A DNA stretch of 5,026 nucleotides, from contig JAFYFO010000377.1 in assembly GCA_017543725.1 (NCBI GenBank), positions 1 to 5,026 of the forward strand, read 5' to 3'. Below the pieces are notes generated by a model. The model worked only from the letters and a program-made list of their open reading frames with translations. It had not been told where the DNA came from and did no database searches. The DNA is from Eubacterium sp. GTDB lineage: Bacteria > Bacillota > Clostridia > Oscillospirales > Acutalibacteraceae. Each line of letters begins with the position of its first letter. Positions within the stretch are counted from its first letter, which is position 1. Below are positions 1-5,026 of this stretch, one piece after another. The translations under genes and the position numbers were made by a program.

Positions 1-16
1 AATCAAACCTATCAAG

Positions 17-98
17 CCTTCCCCCTCGGGGGAAGGTGTCGGCGAATACTTGGAGCCGACGGATGAGGGGTTGTAACAATCCCTCCACCGCAAGCGGT
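17..98. repeat. Run of four short hairpins, probable dispersed intergenic repeat
   Basis: Four inverted repeats follow each other almost without gaps. They are 17-25/28-36 (CCTTCCCCC with GGGGGAAGG), 38-43/55-60 (GTCGGC with GCCGAC), 65-74/76-85 (GAGGGGTTGT with ACAATCCCTC, one G-T pair) and 87-91/94-98 (ACCGC with GCGGT). The stretch is more GC-rich than the genes around it and has no credible ORF. There is no T-tract after any stem, so it does not look like a simple terminator. Its form suggests a mobile or dispersed structured repeat of the kind common between genes in Clostridia. That class assignment is inference, because only this copy is visible in the window. Confidence 0.6.
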
Positions 99-107
99 CC
101 CCCTCCC

Positions 108-133
108 TTTACACAAGTGAGGCTATATATAAT
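108..133 (+). promoter_or_regulatory. Weak candidate promoter for the GH43-hisC set
   Basis: TATAAT at 128-133 is a perfect -10 hexamer, and TTTACA at 108-113 matches the -35 consensus at five of six positions. The spacing between them is only 14 bp, shorter than the usual 16-18, so activity is doubtful. It lies 65 bp before the GH43 start, and its -10 overlaps the edge of the 21-bp core repeat (129-149). The real promoter could equally lie upstream of the window. Confidence 0.3.
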
Positions 134-149
134 TGCCGTGCGCAGCACC
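129..149. repeat. 21-bp core repeat, copy 1
   Basis: This 21-bp sequence, containing GCCGTGCGCAGCACC, is identical in the same orientation to 4689-4709. It contains a small inverted repeat, GTGC-GCA-GCAC (138-148). Here and at the second copy, a tandem array with a 7-bp period starts 3-4 nt after the core. Identity over 21 bp between two intergenic sites is very unlikely by chance in 5 kb. Confidence 0.8.
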
Positions 150-152
150 CGA

Positions 153-184
153 AATTCGTAATTCGTAACTCGTAATTCGTAATT
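153..184. repeat. 7-bp tandem array, unit AATTCGT
   Basis: Four consecutive heptamers are visible: AATTCGT at 153-159, 160-166 and 174-180, with one variant AACTCGT at 167-173. A partial unit AATTT follows at 181-185. The array ends directly before the GH43 ribosome binding site (187-192), so it would form the end of the 5' leader of that gene. A change in copy number would move any promoter relative to the gene. Confidence 0.85.
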
Positions 185-198
185 TAGAGGAGAAAAGT

Positions 199-1146
199 AT
201 GCATCTTTTAAAGATTAACAAAGAACACTACCTCGGTCAGGCAGACCCCTATATTCTTAAAAGCGGCGGAAGATATTATATCTACACAACGGGGCACGAC
301 GGAATATACGCCTATCAATCGGATAAACTTCTTGAAGGCTGGGAGTTTTACGGCAGAGTTATGACATATCCCGGAGTTCACGATTTCTGGGCGCCGAGCG
401 TTATTGAACTCGACGGAAAATTCTATATGTATAACTCCTTTGAATTCTTCGGAGACGCTCCCGATAAGGGCGGCCACCGCCAGACAATGTTTGTTTCCGT
501 TTCGGAAAGTCCGCTTAGTCCTTTTGAAAACGCAAAGCAGATTTTGCATCCGTTTTCAATTGATTCCCATATTGTTAAAAATGAAGCGGGGCTTTTCCTT
601 TTCTATTCCTCAAACCGTTTTGAGGGAGAGCGAATCGGAACCTGCATATATGTTGATAAAATGCTCGACCCCTTCACTCCTGCGGGCAATCCCGTCTTGG
701 TTGTTGAGCCGACTCTTGATGAAGATATCTTTATGAAAGACAGATATAAAAAAGGTCAGCACTGGCACACAATCGAGGGAGCGTATTATTTCAAAGAGGG
801 CGATTGGCAATATGTTATGTATTCGGGCAACTGCTATGAAAAGCCAACCTACTATATTGGATATGCAAGAGCAAAAACCGATGAAACGGATTTAACAAAA
901 ATCAAATTTGAAAAATATCCCGACGATAAAACCTATTCCCCTGTTTTAAAGGCAAATGAATTTGAAGAAGGAACGGGACATCATTCGCTTATCAAAGAAG
1001 ACGGTCAGTGGTACGCCGTTTATCACGCAAGAGATTATGATGACGGACTCGGCGCAAACGCCTTTGACGCAAGAAACGCAAGAATCTGCAAACTGAATGT
1101 TGAAGACGGAATTATCACTGCAGAGCGCTATTCAGACCATATATAA
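199..1146 (+). CDS. Cytoplasmic glycoside hydrolase family 43 (beta-xylosidase / alpha-L-arabinofuranosidase type)
   Basis: The 315-residue protein matches a single-domain GH43 five-bladed beta-propeller. The three expected acidic catalytic residues can be placed: Asp16 in ADPYIL as general base, Asp122 in SIDSHI as the pKa-tuning residue, and Glu193 in TIEGAYYF as general acid. The late GTGHHSL (258-264) and YHAR (275-278) segments are also typical of the family. There is no signal peptide or anchor, so it should act in the cytoplasm on imported xylo- or arabino-oligosaccharides, releasing terminal xylose or arabinose by inverting hydrolysis. It lacks the C-terminal beta-sandwich of long (about 530-residue) GH43 xylosidases. 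The start is supported by GAGGAG at 187-192, 6 nt upstream of ATG. hisC follows after 44 nt, probably co-transcribed, with no evident pathway link. Family assignment is firm, but exact substrate cannot be read from sequence. Confidence 0.88.
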   Translation: MHLLKINKEHYLGQADPYILKSGGRYYIYTTGHDGIYAYQSDKLLEGWEFYGRVMTYPGVHDFWAPSVIELDGKFYMYNSFEFFGDAPDKGGHRQTMFVSVSESPLSPFENAKQILHPFSIDSHIVKNEAGLFLFYSSNRFEGERIGTCIYVDKMLDPFTPAGNPVLVVEPTLDEDIFMKDRYKKGQHWHTIEGAYYFKEGDWQYVMYSGNCYEKPTYYIGYARAKTDETDLTKIKFEKYPDDKTYSPVLKANEFEEGTGHHSLIKEDGQWYAVYHARDYDDGLGANAFDARNARICKLNVEDGIITAERYSDHI

Positions 1147-1159
1147 GGTTTTAATGTTG

Positions 1160-1172
1160 GGGACGGAGTCCC
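1160..1172. repeat. Small hairpin between the GH43 gene and hisC
   Basis: GGGAC (1160-1164) and GTCCC (1168-1172) form a perfect 5-bp stem with a 3-nt loop inside the 44-nt gap. No T-tract follows, so it is not a convincing terminator. In a joint transcript it could act as a processing or stability element between the two coding regions. It may also be a fragment of a dispersed repeat. No function can be shown from sequence. Confidence 0.4.
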
Positions 1173-1190
1173 ATAGAAGAGTATAGTATT

Positions 1191-2249
1191 ATGAATGATT
1201 TATGGAAAAATAACATAAGACAGATTGAGCCCTATGTTCCGGGTGAGCAGAGCAAGGAGAAAAACATTGTTAAAATCAATGCAAATGAAAACCCCTATCC
1301 TCCCTCGCCGAAAGCAATTGAGGCAATAAGAAATATTGACGCTGATAAACTGCGCTTTTATCCCGATGCAAACGCATATCCCCTGAAAAAGGCGCTTGCT
1401 GATTATTATAATCTTGAAAGCGAAAATGTTTTTCTCGGCAACGGAAGCGACGATGTTATCGCGCTTTGCTTTCAAACATTTTTCTGCTCAGAAAAACCGA
1501 TTGCCTTTCCGGATATAACATATAGTTTTTATCCTGTCTGGTGCAGGCTTTTCAATATTCCTTTCAAAACATATAAACTTGATGAAAATTTCAGAATAAA
1601 CCCCGACGACTATAAAGAGGAAAACGGCGGCGTTATTCTTCCAAATCCAAACGCTCCGACTTCAATCGGCGAAAACCTCGATTTCATCAGGAAAATTCTT
1701 GATAATAATCAGGACAGCATTGTTATTATCGACGAGGCGTATGTTGATTTCGGAGGAACAAGTTGCATCGAACTAACAAAAGAATATAAAAATCTTGTTG
1801 TTACGGGAACATTTTCAAAATCCCGTTCGCTGGCTTCAATGAGGATTGGTTTTGCCCTTGCGGATAAAGAACTCATATCCTTCCTTGAAGCGGTTAAGAA
1901 TTCATATAATTCCTACACGGTTGATTCCCTTTCAATCGCTGCAGGCGTTGCTTCGGTTGAAGATGATGAATATTTCAGACAAACCGTCGGCAAGGTTATC
2001 AAAACAAGAAAAAGAGTTACCAGAGAACTTGAAAAACTCGGTTTTGAGGTTCTTCCCTCGTCTTCAAACTTCATTATGGCAACCCACAAAGATTTTAATA
2101 TGAAAGAAATGTTTGAATATCTTAAAACTCAAAAAGTTTTCATCAGATATTTCAGCCTTCCGAGAATCGAAAAATATGTTCGTATAACTATCGGAACCGA
2201 TGATGAAATGAATATCTTTTTAGATAAGGTTAAGGAGTTTATAAAATGA
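1191..2249 (+). CDS. hisC: Histidinol-phosphate aminotransferase
   Basis: HisC is a PLP enzyme that converts imidazole acetol phosphate and glutamate to L-histidinol phosphate and 2-oxoglutarate, a late step of histidine biosynthesis. The 352 residues match the usual family length. Visible marks are IEPYVPGEQ (12-20), ANENPYPPS (31-39), GNGSDD (83-88, PLP phosphate), PNPNAPT (151-157), DEAYVDF (181-187, with Asp181 and Tyr184 contacting the cofactor), FSKS with Schiff-base Lys210, SMRIGFA (216-222) and VRITIG (330-335, substrate-binding Arg331). The N-terminal motif fits HisC better than the related CobD. The ribosome binding site is weak (GAAGAG at 1176-1181, 9 nt before ATG), but homology supports this start. 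No other his gene is in the window, so this copy is separate or at the edge of a his cluster. It is translationally coupled to the membrane gene downstream. Confidence 0.93.
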   Translation: MNDLWKNNIRQIEPYVPGEQSKEKNIVKINANENPYPPSPKAIEAIRNIDADKLRFYPDANAYPLKKALADYYNLESENVFLGNGSDDVIALCFQTFFCSEKPIAFPDITYSFYPVWCRLFNIPFKTYKLDENFRINPDDYKEENGGVILPNPNAPTSIGENLDFIRKILDNNQDSIVIIDEAYVDFGGTSCIELTKEYKNLVVTGTFSKSRSLASMRIGFALADKELISFLEAVKNSYNSYTVDSLSIAAGVASVEDDEYFRQTVGKVIKTRKRVTRELEKLGFEVLPSSSNFIMATHKDFNMKEMFEYLKTQKVFIRYFSLPRIEKYVRITIGTDDEMNIFLDKVKEFIK

Positions 2250-2653
2250 AAAATGCTCTGAAAGCGGCGGCGGTTATCGCCAATCTCCTATGCATTGTTG
2301 CAGGCGGCTGGGTTTGCGCAACACTGCTTTTCAAACTTGATTCCTATTTTGTTTTCTTCATTCCGGGAATGACAAGCGCAGAGGCTTTATTTTTCAATAT
2401 GATTATGTTTGTTCTGGGGCTTGCGGGGCTTATGTTTGTTATCCCGATGCTTGCAGATATTAAGTTAAGCCAGGTTGAGTTTCCAACAATTTGGGCAATT
2501 CTGCCGCTTGTTATCGGAATAATCTCAGTTGTTTCAGCCTTTGGATTAACCGAAACGCGCGAAAAAATAATGGTTGTTATTTCTTCAGTTTTATACTTCC
2601 TTCTTTCGCTGACATTAATATATAACGGCGCAAAGATTTTCCAGAGCAAGTAA
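2246..2653 (+). CDS. Small four-helix membrane protein, function unknown
   Basis: I do not recognise a family for this 135-residue protein. It is strongly hydrophobic, with four likely transmembrane segments at about 7-29, 45-69, 82-100 and 106-127. Short polar joins include KLDSY, DIKLSQVEF and LTETREK. It has no signal peptidase site or catalytic motif that I can see, and ends in a short basic tail (KIFQSK). The ATG overlaps the hisC stop as ATGA, and a strong AAGGAG lies at 2232-2237, 8 nt upstream, so it is very likely translated together with hisC. The coupling makes it a real gene, but it does not show that it works in histidine metabolism. It is the last gene before the terminator at 2673-2704. 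Confidence 0.8.
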   Translation: MKNALKAAAVIANLLCIVAGGWVCATLLFKLDSYFVFFIPGMTSAEALFFNMIMFVLGLAGLMFVIPMLADIKLSQVEFPTIWAILPLVIGIISVVSAFGLTETREKIMVVISSVLYFLLSLTLIYNGAKIFQSK

Positions 2654-2672
2654 ACAACCCACTATCCACTAA

Positions 2673-2704
2673 AAAAATCGTTCCGAAACTTCGGAACGAT
2701 TTTT
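2673..2704. terminator. Bidirectional intrinsic terminator between convergent genes
   Basis: AAAAATCGTTCCGAA (2673-2687) pairs perfectly with TTCGGAACGATTTTT (2690-2704), a 15-bp stem with a very short loop. An A-run on the left and a T-run on the right give a U-tract after the hairpin on either strand. It lies 19 nt after the stop of the membrane protein gene and 12 nt after the stop of pckG, so one element can end both transcripts. Confidence 0.93.
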
Positions 2705-2716
2705 ATTTTATATTGA

Positions 2717-4501
2717 TTAGTCTTCAAAAGCCTTTCTTACCGATGCAAGTTCATCTGCAAGTTCTTTCGGAAGTCTGTCGCCGAACTTAGCATAAAGTTC
2801 GTCAACCCCCTTGAATTCTTCTTCCCATGCTGCCTTATCAACATCGAGAATTGAATCAAGAGTTTCAAGAGAAATATCAAGACCTTCGCGGTTGATATCC
2901 TTTGCAAAGGGAAGATATCCGATAGGAGTTTCCTGAGCGTCAACCTTGCCTTCGCAGCGGTCGATAATCCAATCAAGAACTCTGAGGTTATCGCCGAATC
3001 CGGGCCAGATGAAATCATCGTTTTCATCCTTGCGGAACCAGTTAACATTGAAAATCTTGGGTGCTTTTTCAGGGTCGAGACCTTCGCCGATTTCAATCCA
3101 GTGCTTCCAATAGTCGCCCATATTATATCCGCAGAACGGAAGCATAGCCATCGGGTCGCGGCGAACTACGCCGACTGCGCCTGTTGCAGCGGCAGTTGTT
3201 TCAGAGCCCATAATTGAGCCAACGAAAACGCCGTTGTTCCAACTCTTTGACTGATAAACAAGGGGAGTGAGTTTTGCTCTTCTTCCGCCGAAAACGAATG
3301 CAGAAATCGGAACGCCGTTCGGATTTTCAAATTCGGGGCTGAGGCAGGGGCAGTTAACTGCGGGAGCAGTGAATCTTGAATTCGGATGAGCGCCGTATTC
3401 GCCCTGCGGGTCTTCGCCGTTCCAGGGATTGCCCTTCCAGTTGATAGCGTTTGTCGGCGGATTCTTATCAAGTTTTTCCCACCAGACAGTGTTGTTATCA
3501 AGATTATGGCAAACATTTGTGAAGATTGTTCCCTTCTTTGTTGCAGCAAGAGCATTCGGATTTGATTTTTCGTTTGTTCCGGGAGCAACTCCGAAGAAGC
3601 CGTTTTCGGGGTTGATTGCATAAAGTCTGCCGTCTGCGCCTTTTCTTATCCAGGAAATATCGTCGCCGACACATTCAACTTTATATCCCTTTGCAAGATA
3701 TCCTTCGGGAGGAATAAGCATTGCAAGGTTTGTTTTGCCGCAAGCGCTCGGGAACGCAGCGCAGATATATTTTGTTTCTTCGCCGGGTCTTGTTAAGCCG
3801 AGGATGAGCATATGCTCTGCCTGCCAGCCTTCGTTTTTGCCAAGATAAGAAGCAATTCTGAGAGCGAAGCACTTCTTGCCGAGAAGAACATTTCCGCCGT
3901 ATGCCGAGTTAACGGATACGATGGTGTTATCTTCGGGGAACTGAACAATCCATCTGTTTTCGGGGTCAACACTGCATTTGCAGTGCATTCCGCGAACCCA
4001 GTCGTTGCTGTCGCCAAGGCAATCAAGAACTGCTTTGCCGACTCTTGTCATTATTGCCATATTAAGAACAACATAGATTGAATCGGTTATCTCAATTCCG
4101 ATTTTTGAGAAAGGAGAACCAACGGGACCCATTGAATAGGGAATGATGTACATTGTTCTGCCCTGATATGAATCCTTTGCGATTTCATCAAGCATTGCAT
4201 AACATTCTTTGGGGTCCATCCAGTGGTTAGTCGGACCTGCGTCTTCCTCTTTGCTTGTGCAGATAAGAGTTCTTGCCTCAACACGCGCAACATCGTTTTC
4301 GGCAGTTCTGTGAAGATAACAGCCGGGAAGAAGGTCTTCGTTGAGTTTAATCATTTCGCCTGTTTCGCAAGCCTCTGCTCTGAGAGCGTCGAGTTGTTTT
4401 TCGGAGCCGTCAATCCAGATAATCTGAGCGGGCTTTAAGAAATCAACTTTTTCATCAAGCCATGCAAGGAGGGACGGATTTTTAGTTAAATTTGTTTGCA
4501 T
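2717..4501 (-). CDS. pckG: Phosphoenolpyruvate carboxykinase (GTP)
   Basis: This cytosolic enzyme interconverts oxaloacetate plus GTP with PEP, GDP and CO2. In a fermenting anaerobe it may run toward oxaloacetate to feed succinate and amino acids, which is inference. The 594 residues match the GTP class. Visible marks are VARVEART (71-78), RTMYIIPYSMGP (115-126), YGG (201-203), GKK (208-210) and AEHMLILG (228-235) with metal-binding His230. The P-loop FPSACGKTN (250-258) contains the hyper-reactive Cys254. GDDISW (279-284), HPNSRF (372-377), FGGRR (404-408) and VNWFRKDEND (486-495) followed by WPGFG (499-503) of the guanine pocket are also present. All key residues are intact. The start has AAGGAG at 4509-4514, 7 nt upstream. 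The gene stands alone, with its own promoter (4573-4600) and a terminator shared with the convergent set. Confidence 0.96.
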   Translation of the reverse strand: MQTNLTKNPSLLAWLDEKVDFLKPAQIIWIDGSEKQLDALRAEACETGEMIKLNEDLLPGCYLHRTAENDVARVEARTLICTSKEEDAGPTNHWMDPKECYAMLDEIAKDSYQGRTMYIIPYSMGPVGSPFSKIGIEITDSIYVVLNMAIMTRVGKAVLDCLGDSNDWVRGMHCKCSVDPENRWIVQFPEDNTIVSVNSAYGGNVLLGKKCFALRIASYLGKNEGWQAEHMLILGLTRPGEETKYICAAFPSACGKTNLAMLIPPEGYLAKGYKVECVGDDISWIRKGADGRLYAINPENGFFGVAPGTNEKSNPNALAATKKGTIFTNVCHNLDNNTVWWEKLDKNPPTNAINWKGNPWNGEDPQGEYGAHPNSRFTAPAVNCPCLSPEFENPNGVPISAFVFGGRRAKLTPLVYQSKSWNNGVFVGSIMGSETTAAATGAVGVVRRDPMAMLPFCGYNMGDYWKHWIEIGEGLDPEKAPKIFNVNWFRKDENDDFIWPGFGDNLRVLDWIIDRCEGKVDAQETPIGYLPFAKDINREGLDISLETLDSILDVDKAAWEEEFKGVDELYAKFGDRLPKELADELASVRKAFED

Positions 4502-4542
4502 AATTTATCTCCTTAAAATTATTAATCTGTTTAAAAACCCTA

Positions 4543-4563
4543 AAAAAAGCCAAAGCCTTTTTT
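4543..4563 (-). promoter_or_regulatory. Weak A/U-rich hairpin in the pckG leader
   Basis: Just after the predicted transcription start, the minus-strand leader reads A6-GGC-UUU-GGC-U7. AAAAAAG can pair with CUUUUUU over 7 bp, followed by a U-run, and there is a direct GGCUUU repeat. This resembles a weak intrinsic terminator inside the roughly 65-nt 5' leader, so attenuation is possible. The stem is almost all A-U and may not hold. No known riboswitch fold was recognised. Confidence 0.25.
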
Positions 4564-4572
4564 ATCAGTTTA

Positions 4573-4600
4573 ATTATATCAATTTCCGCCGAAATTTCAA
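4573..4600 (-). promoter_or_regulatory. Sigma-70-type promoter of pckG
   Basis: On the minus strand, TTGAAA (4600-4595) and a perfect TATAAT (4578-4573) are separated by 16 bp. Transcription should begin near 4566, leaving a leader of about 65 nt before the ATG at 4501. This is the best promoter in the window and shows that pckG need not depend on readthrough from the gene upstream of it. The spacer carries AATTTCCGCCGAAATT (4581-4596), an imperfect dyad (AATTTC and GAAATT arms around CGCC) that could be an operator. No protein is assigned. Confidence 0.78.
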
Positions 4601-4631
4601 TAGTTTATATTAAAATTCATAAAATTTTAAA

Positions 4632-4747
4632 TCAGGGGTCAGGTGTCAGGTTTCAGGTGTCAGGTGTAGGTCGCTTTGCTCCGATTAAATAATTGCCGTG
4701 CGCAGCACCAACAACCTAACACCTAACACCTAATCCCTAACCCCTTA
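4632..4747. repeat. 116-bp symmetric element of two opposed heptamer arrays
   Basis: The left arm (4632-4671) is built of TCAGGGG, TCAGGTG, TCAGGTT, TCAGGTG, TCAGGTG and a partial TAGGT. The right arm (4714-4747) is built of ACCTAAC-type heptamers and, read on the other strand, begins TAAGGGG and continues with TTAGG-type units. Aligned from the outer ends, about 26 of 35 positions agree by hand, in heptamer register, and both outermost units end in GGGG. The arms enclose the 21-bp core (4689-4709). In a minus-strand RNA the common units UUAGGUG and CACCUGA pair fully when one U-G pair is allowed. There is no ORF. It looks like a small non-autonomous or structural repeat; no clear target duplication is visible. 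Confidence 0.75.
4689..4709. repeat. 21-bp core repeat, copy 2
   Basis: Identical to 129-149 over 21 bp, in the same orientation. Identity stops sharply at both edges (128 T against 4688 A, 150 C against 4710 A). It sits between the two heptamer arms of the 4632-4747 element, with the right array starting about 4 nt after it. Confidence 0.8.
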
Positions 4748-4788
4748 AAAGATAAGAAAAGCGGCATCAGCCGCTTTTCTTATCTTTT
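4747..4788 (-). terminator. Intrinsic terminator overlapping the end of the Fn3-like gene
   Basis: Arms 4747-4765 and 4770-4788 are perfect 19-bp complements around a 4-nt loop, with core AAAAGCGGC / GCCGCTTTT. Read on the minus strand, the 5' arm contains the last two sense codons (AAA AGA) and the TAA stop at 4782-4780. A U-rich run closes the 3' arm. The A-rich outer parts make it usable in both directions. Its left end abuts the 4632-4747 repeat element. Confidence 0.88.
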
Positions 4789-5026
4789 AGTTGTAACTGT
4801 TTTCGCCTTGCTCCAGGAAGAATAGTATTTCTTGCCGTTAACCGTTTTATATGTGCGAACGCGGACATAGTATTTTTTGCCGCCTTTGAGTCCGGAAACC
4901 GTTTTGCTTGTGTTTTTATTTCCTTTAACGGTTACGGTTTTCTTATTCTTTGAAAACTTGCTGTTTGTTGCATACTGAATCTGATAACCGCTTGTCTGGG
5001 TTGCCTGCTTTTTGATTTTTGCAGTG
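4780..5026 (-). CDS. C-terminal end of a secreted-type protein with a basic fibronectin-III-like domain (5' end outside window)
   Basis: Only the last 81 residues lie in the window. The reading frame runs from the window edge to TAA at 4782-4780 without an internal stop. The segment has the strand pattern of the second half of an Fn3-type fold: SGYQIQY (residues 12-18 of the fragment), KTVTVKG (29-35), SGLKGGKKYYVRVRTY (44-59), then WSKAKTVTT (71-79). Such domains close many large extracellular proteins of Clostridia, which is family knowledge rather than proof of export here. The fragment has 19 Lys, 3 Arg and no Asp or Glu, so it is extremely basic. No sortase motif, dockerin or membrane anchor follows the domain. 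The main function of the protein lies outside the window. Confidence 0.82.
   Translation of the reverse strand, partial: TAKIKKQATQTSGYQIQYATNSKFSKNKKTVTVKGNKNTSKTVSGLKGGKKYYVRVRTYKTVNGKKYYSSWSKAKTVTTKR

Noticed and set aside
17..36. Intrinsic terminator of a gene left of the window
   Set aside because: The stem is strong, but it is followed by GTGTCGGC and not a T-run, and further stems continue directly after it.
153..184. CRISPR array
   Set aside because: The units are only 7 bp and directly joined; there are no spacers, no 25-40 bp repeats and no cas genes.
1191..2249. CobD (threonine-phosphate decarboxylase) instead of HisC
   Set aside because: The N-terminal IEPYVPGEQ and the ANENPYPPS segment are typical of HisC, and no cobalamin genes are nearby.
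2717..4501. Other reading frames over pckG on both strands (for example 3812-4081 plus, 4223-4438 plus, 3166-3621 minus)
   Set aside because: They are shadows of a fully conserved coding sequence, have no ribosome binding sites of note, and encode no recognisable protein.
4502..4566. Riboswitch or T-box in the pckG leader
   Set aside because: The leader is only about 65 nt and shows none of the conserved cores I know; only a weak A/U hairpin is present.
4714..4747. Telomere-like CCCTAA repeat
   Set aside because: The period is 7, not 6, the array is short and inside a bacterial chromosome between genes, and the opposite arm shows it belongs to a symmetric intergenic element.
4632..4747. Insertion sequence
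   Set aside because: There is no transposase or remnant of one and no clear target-site duplication. At 116 bp it could at most be a non-autonomous element.

Overview
The window looks like chromosomal DNA from a low-to-mid GC anaerobic member of the Clostridia, most likely a gut or rumen Oscillospiraceae/Ruminococcaceae-type bacterium. This is inferred from four signs: AGGAGG-type ribosome binding sites; a cytoplasmic GH43 glycosidase; a GTP-type PEP carboxykinase; and a lysine-rich fibronectin-III-like C-terminus of the kind I associate with secreted proteins of that group. No species can be named from the sequence alone.

Layout. Positions 1-198 are non-coding and hold a run of four small hairpins, a 21-bp core sequence and a 7-bp tandem array that ends just before a ribosome binding site. 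A plus-strand set follows: a GH43 family glycosidase (199-1146), histidinol-phosphate aminotransferase hisC (1191-2249), and a four-helix membrane protein of unknown function (2246-2653) whose start overlaps the hisC stop by 4 bp. A strong hairpin at 2673-2704 serves as a two-way terminator between this set and the convergent gene pckG (GTP-dependent PEP carboxykinase, 4501-2717, minus strand). pckG has its own well-formed sigma-70 promoter at 4573-4600. Behind that promoter lies a 116-bp symmetric repeat element (4632-4747) made of two opposed heptamer arrays around a second copy of the 21-bp core. The window ends in the last 81 codons of a minus-strand gene for a very basic Fn3-like domain (5026-4780). 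Its stop codon lies inside the stem of its own terminator (4747-4788).

How the genes fit together. The genes are mostly metabolic housekeeping: hydrolysis of imported pentose oligosaccharides (GH43), histidine biosynthesis (hisC), and the PEP/oxaloacetate node (pckG). No defence system, phage, transposase or CRISPR array is visible. The only structure that gene annotation does not explain is intergenic. The same 21-bp core occurs about 4.5 kb apart, each time followed within 3-4 nt by a tandem array with a 7-bp period but a different unit sequence. This is the most interesting signal here, although it may be one instance of a dispersed genomic repeat family.
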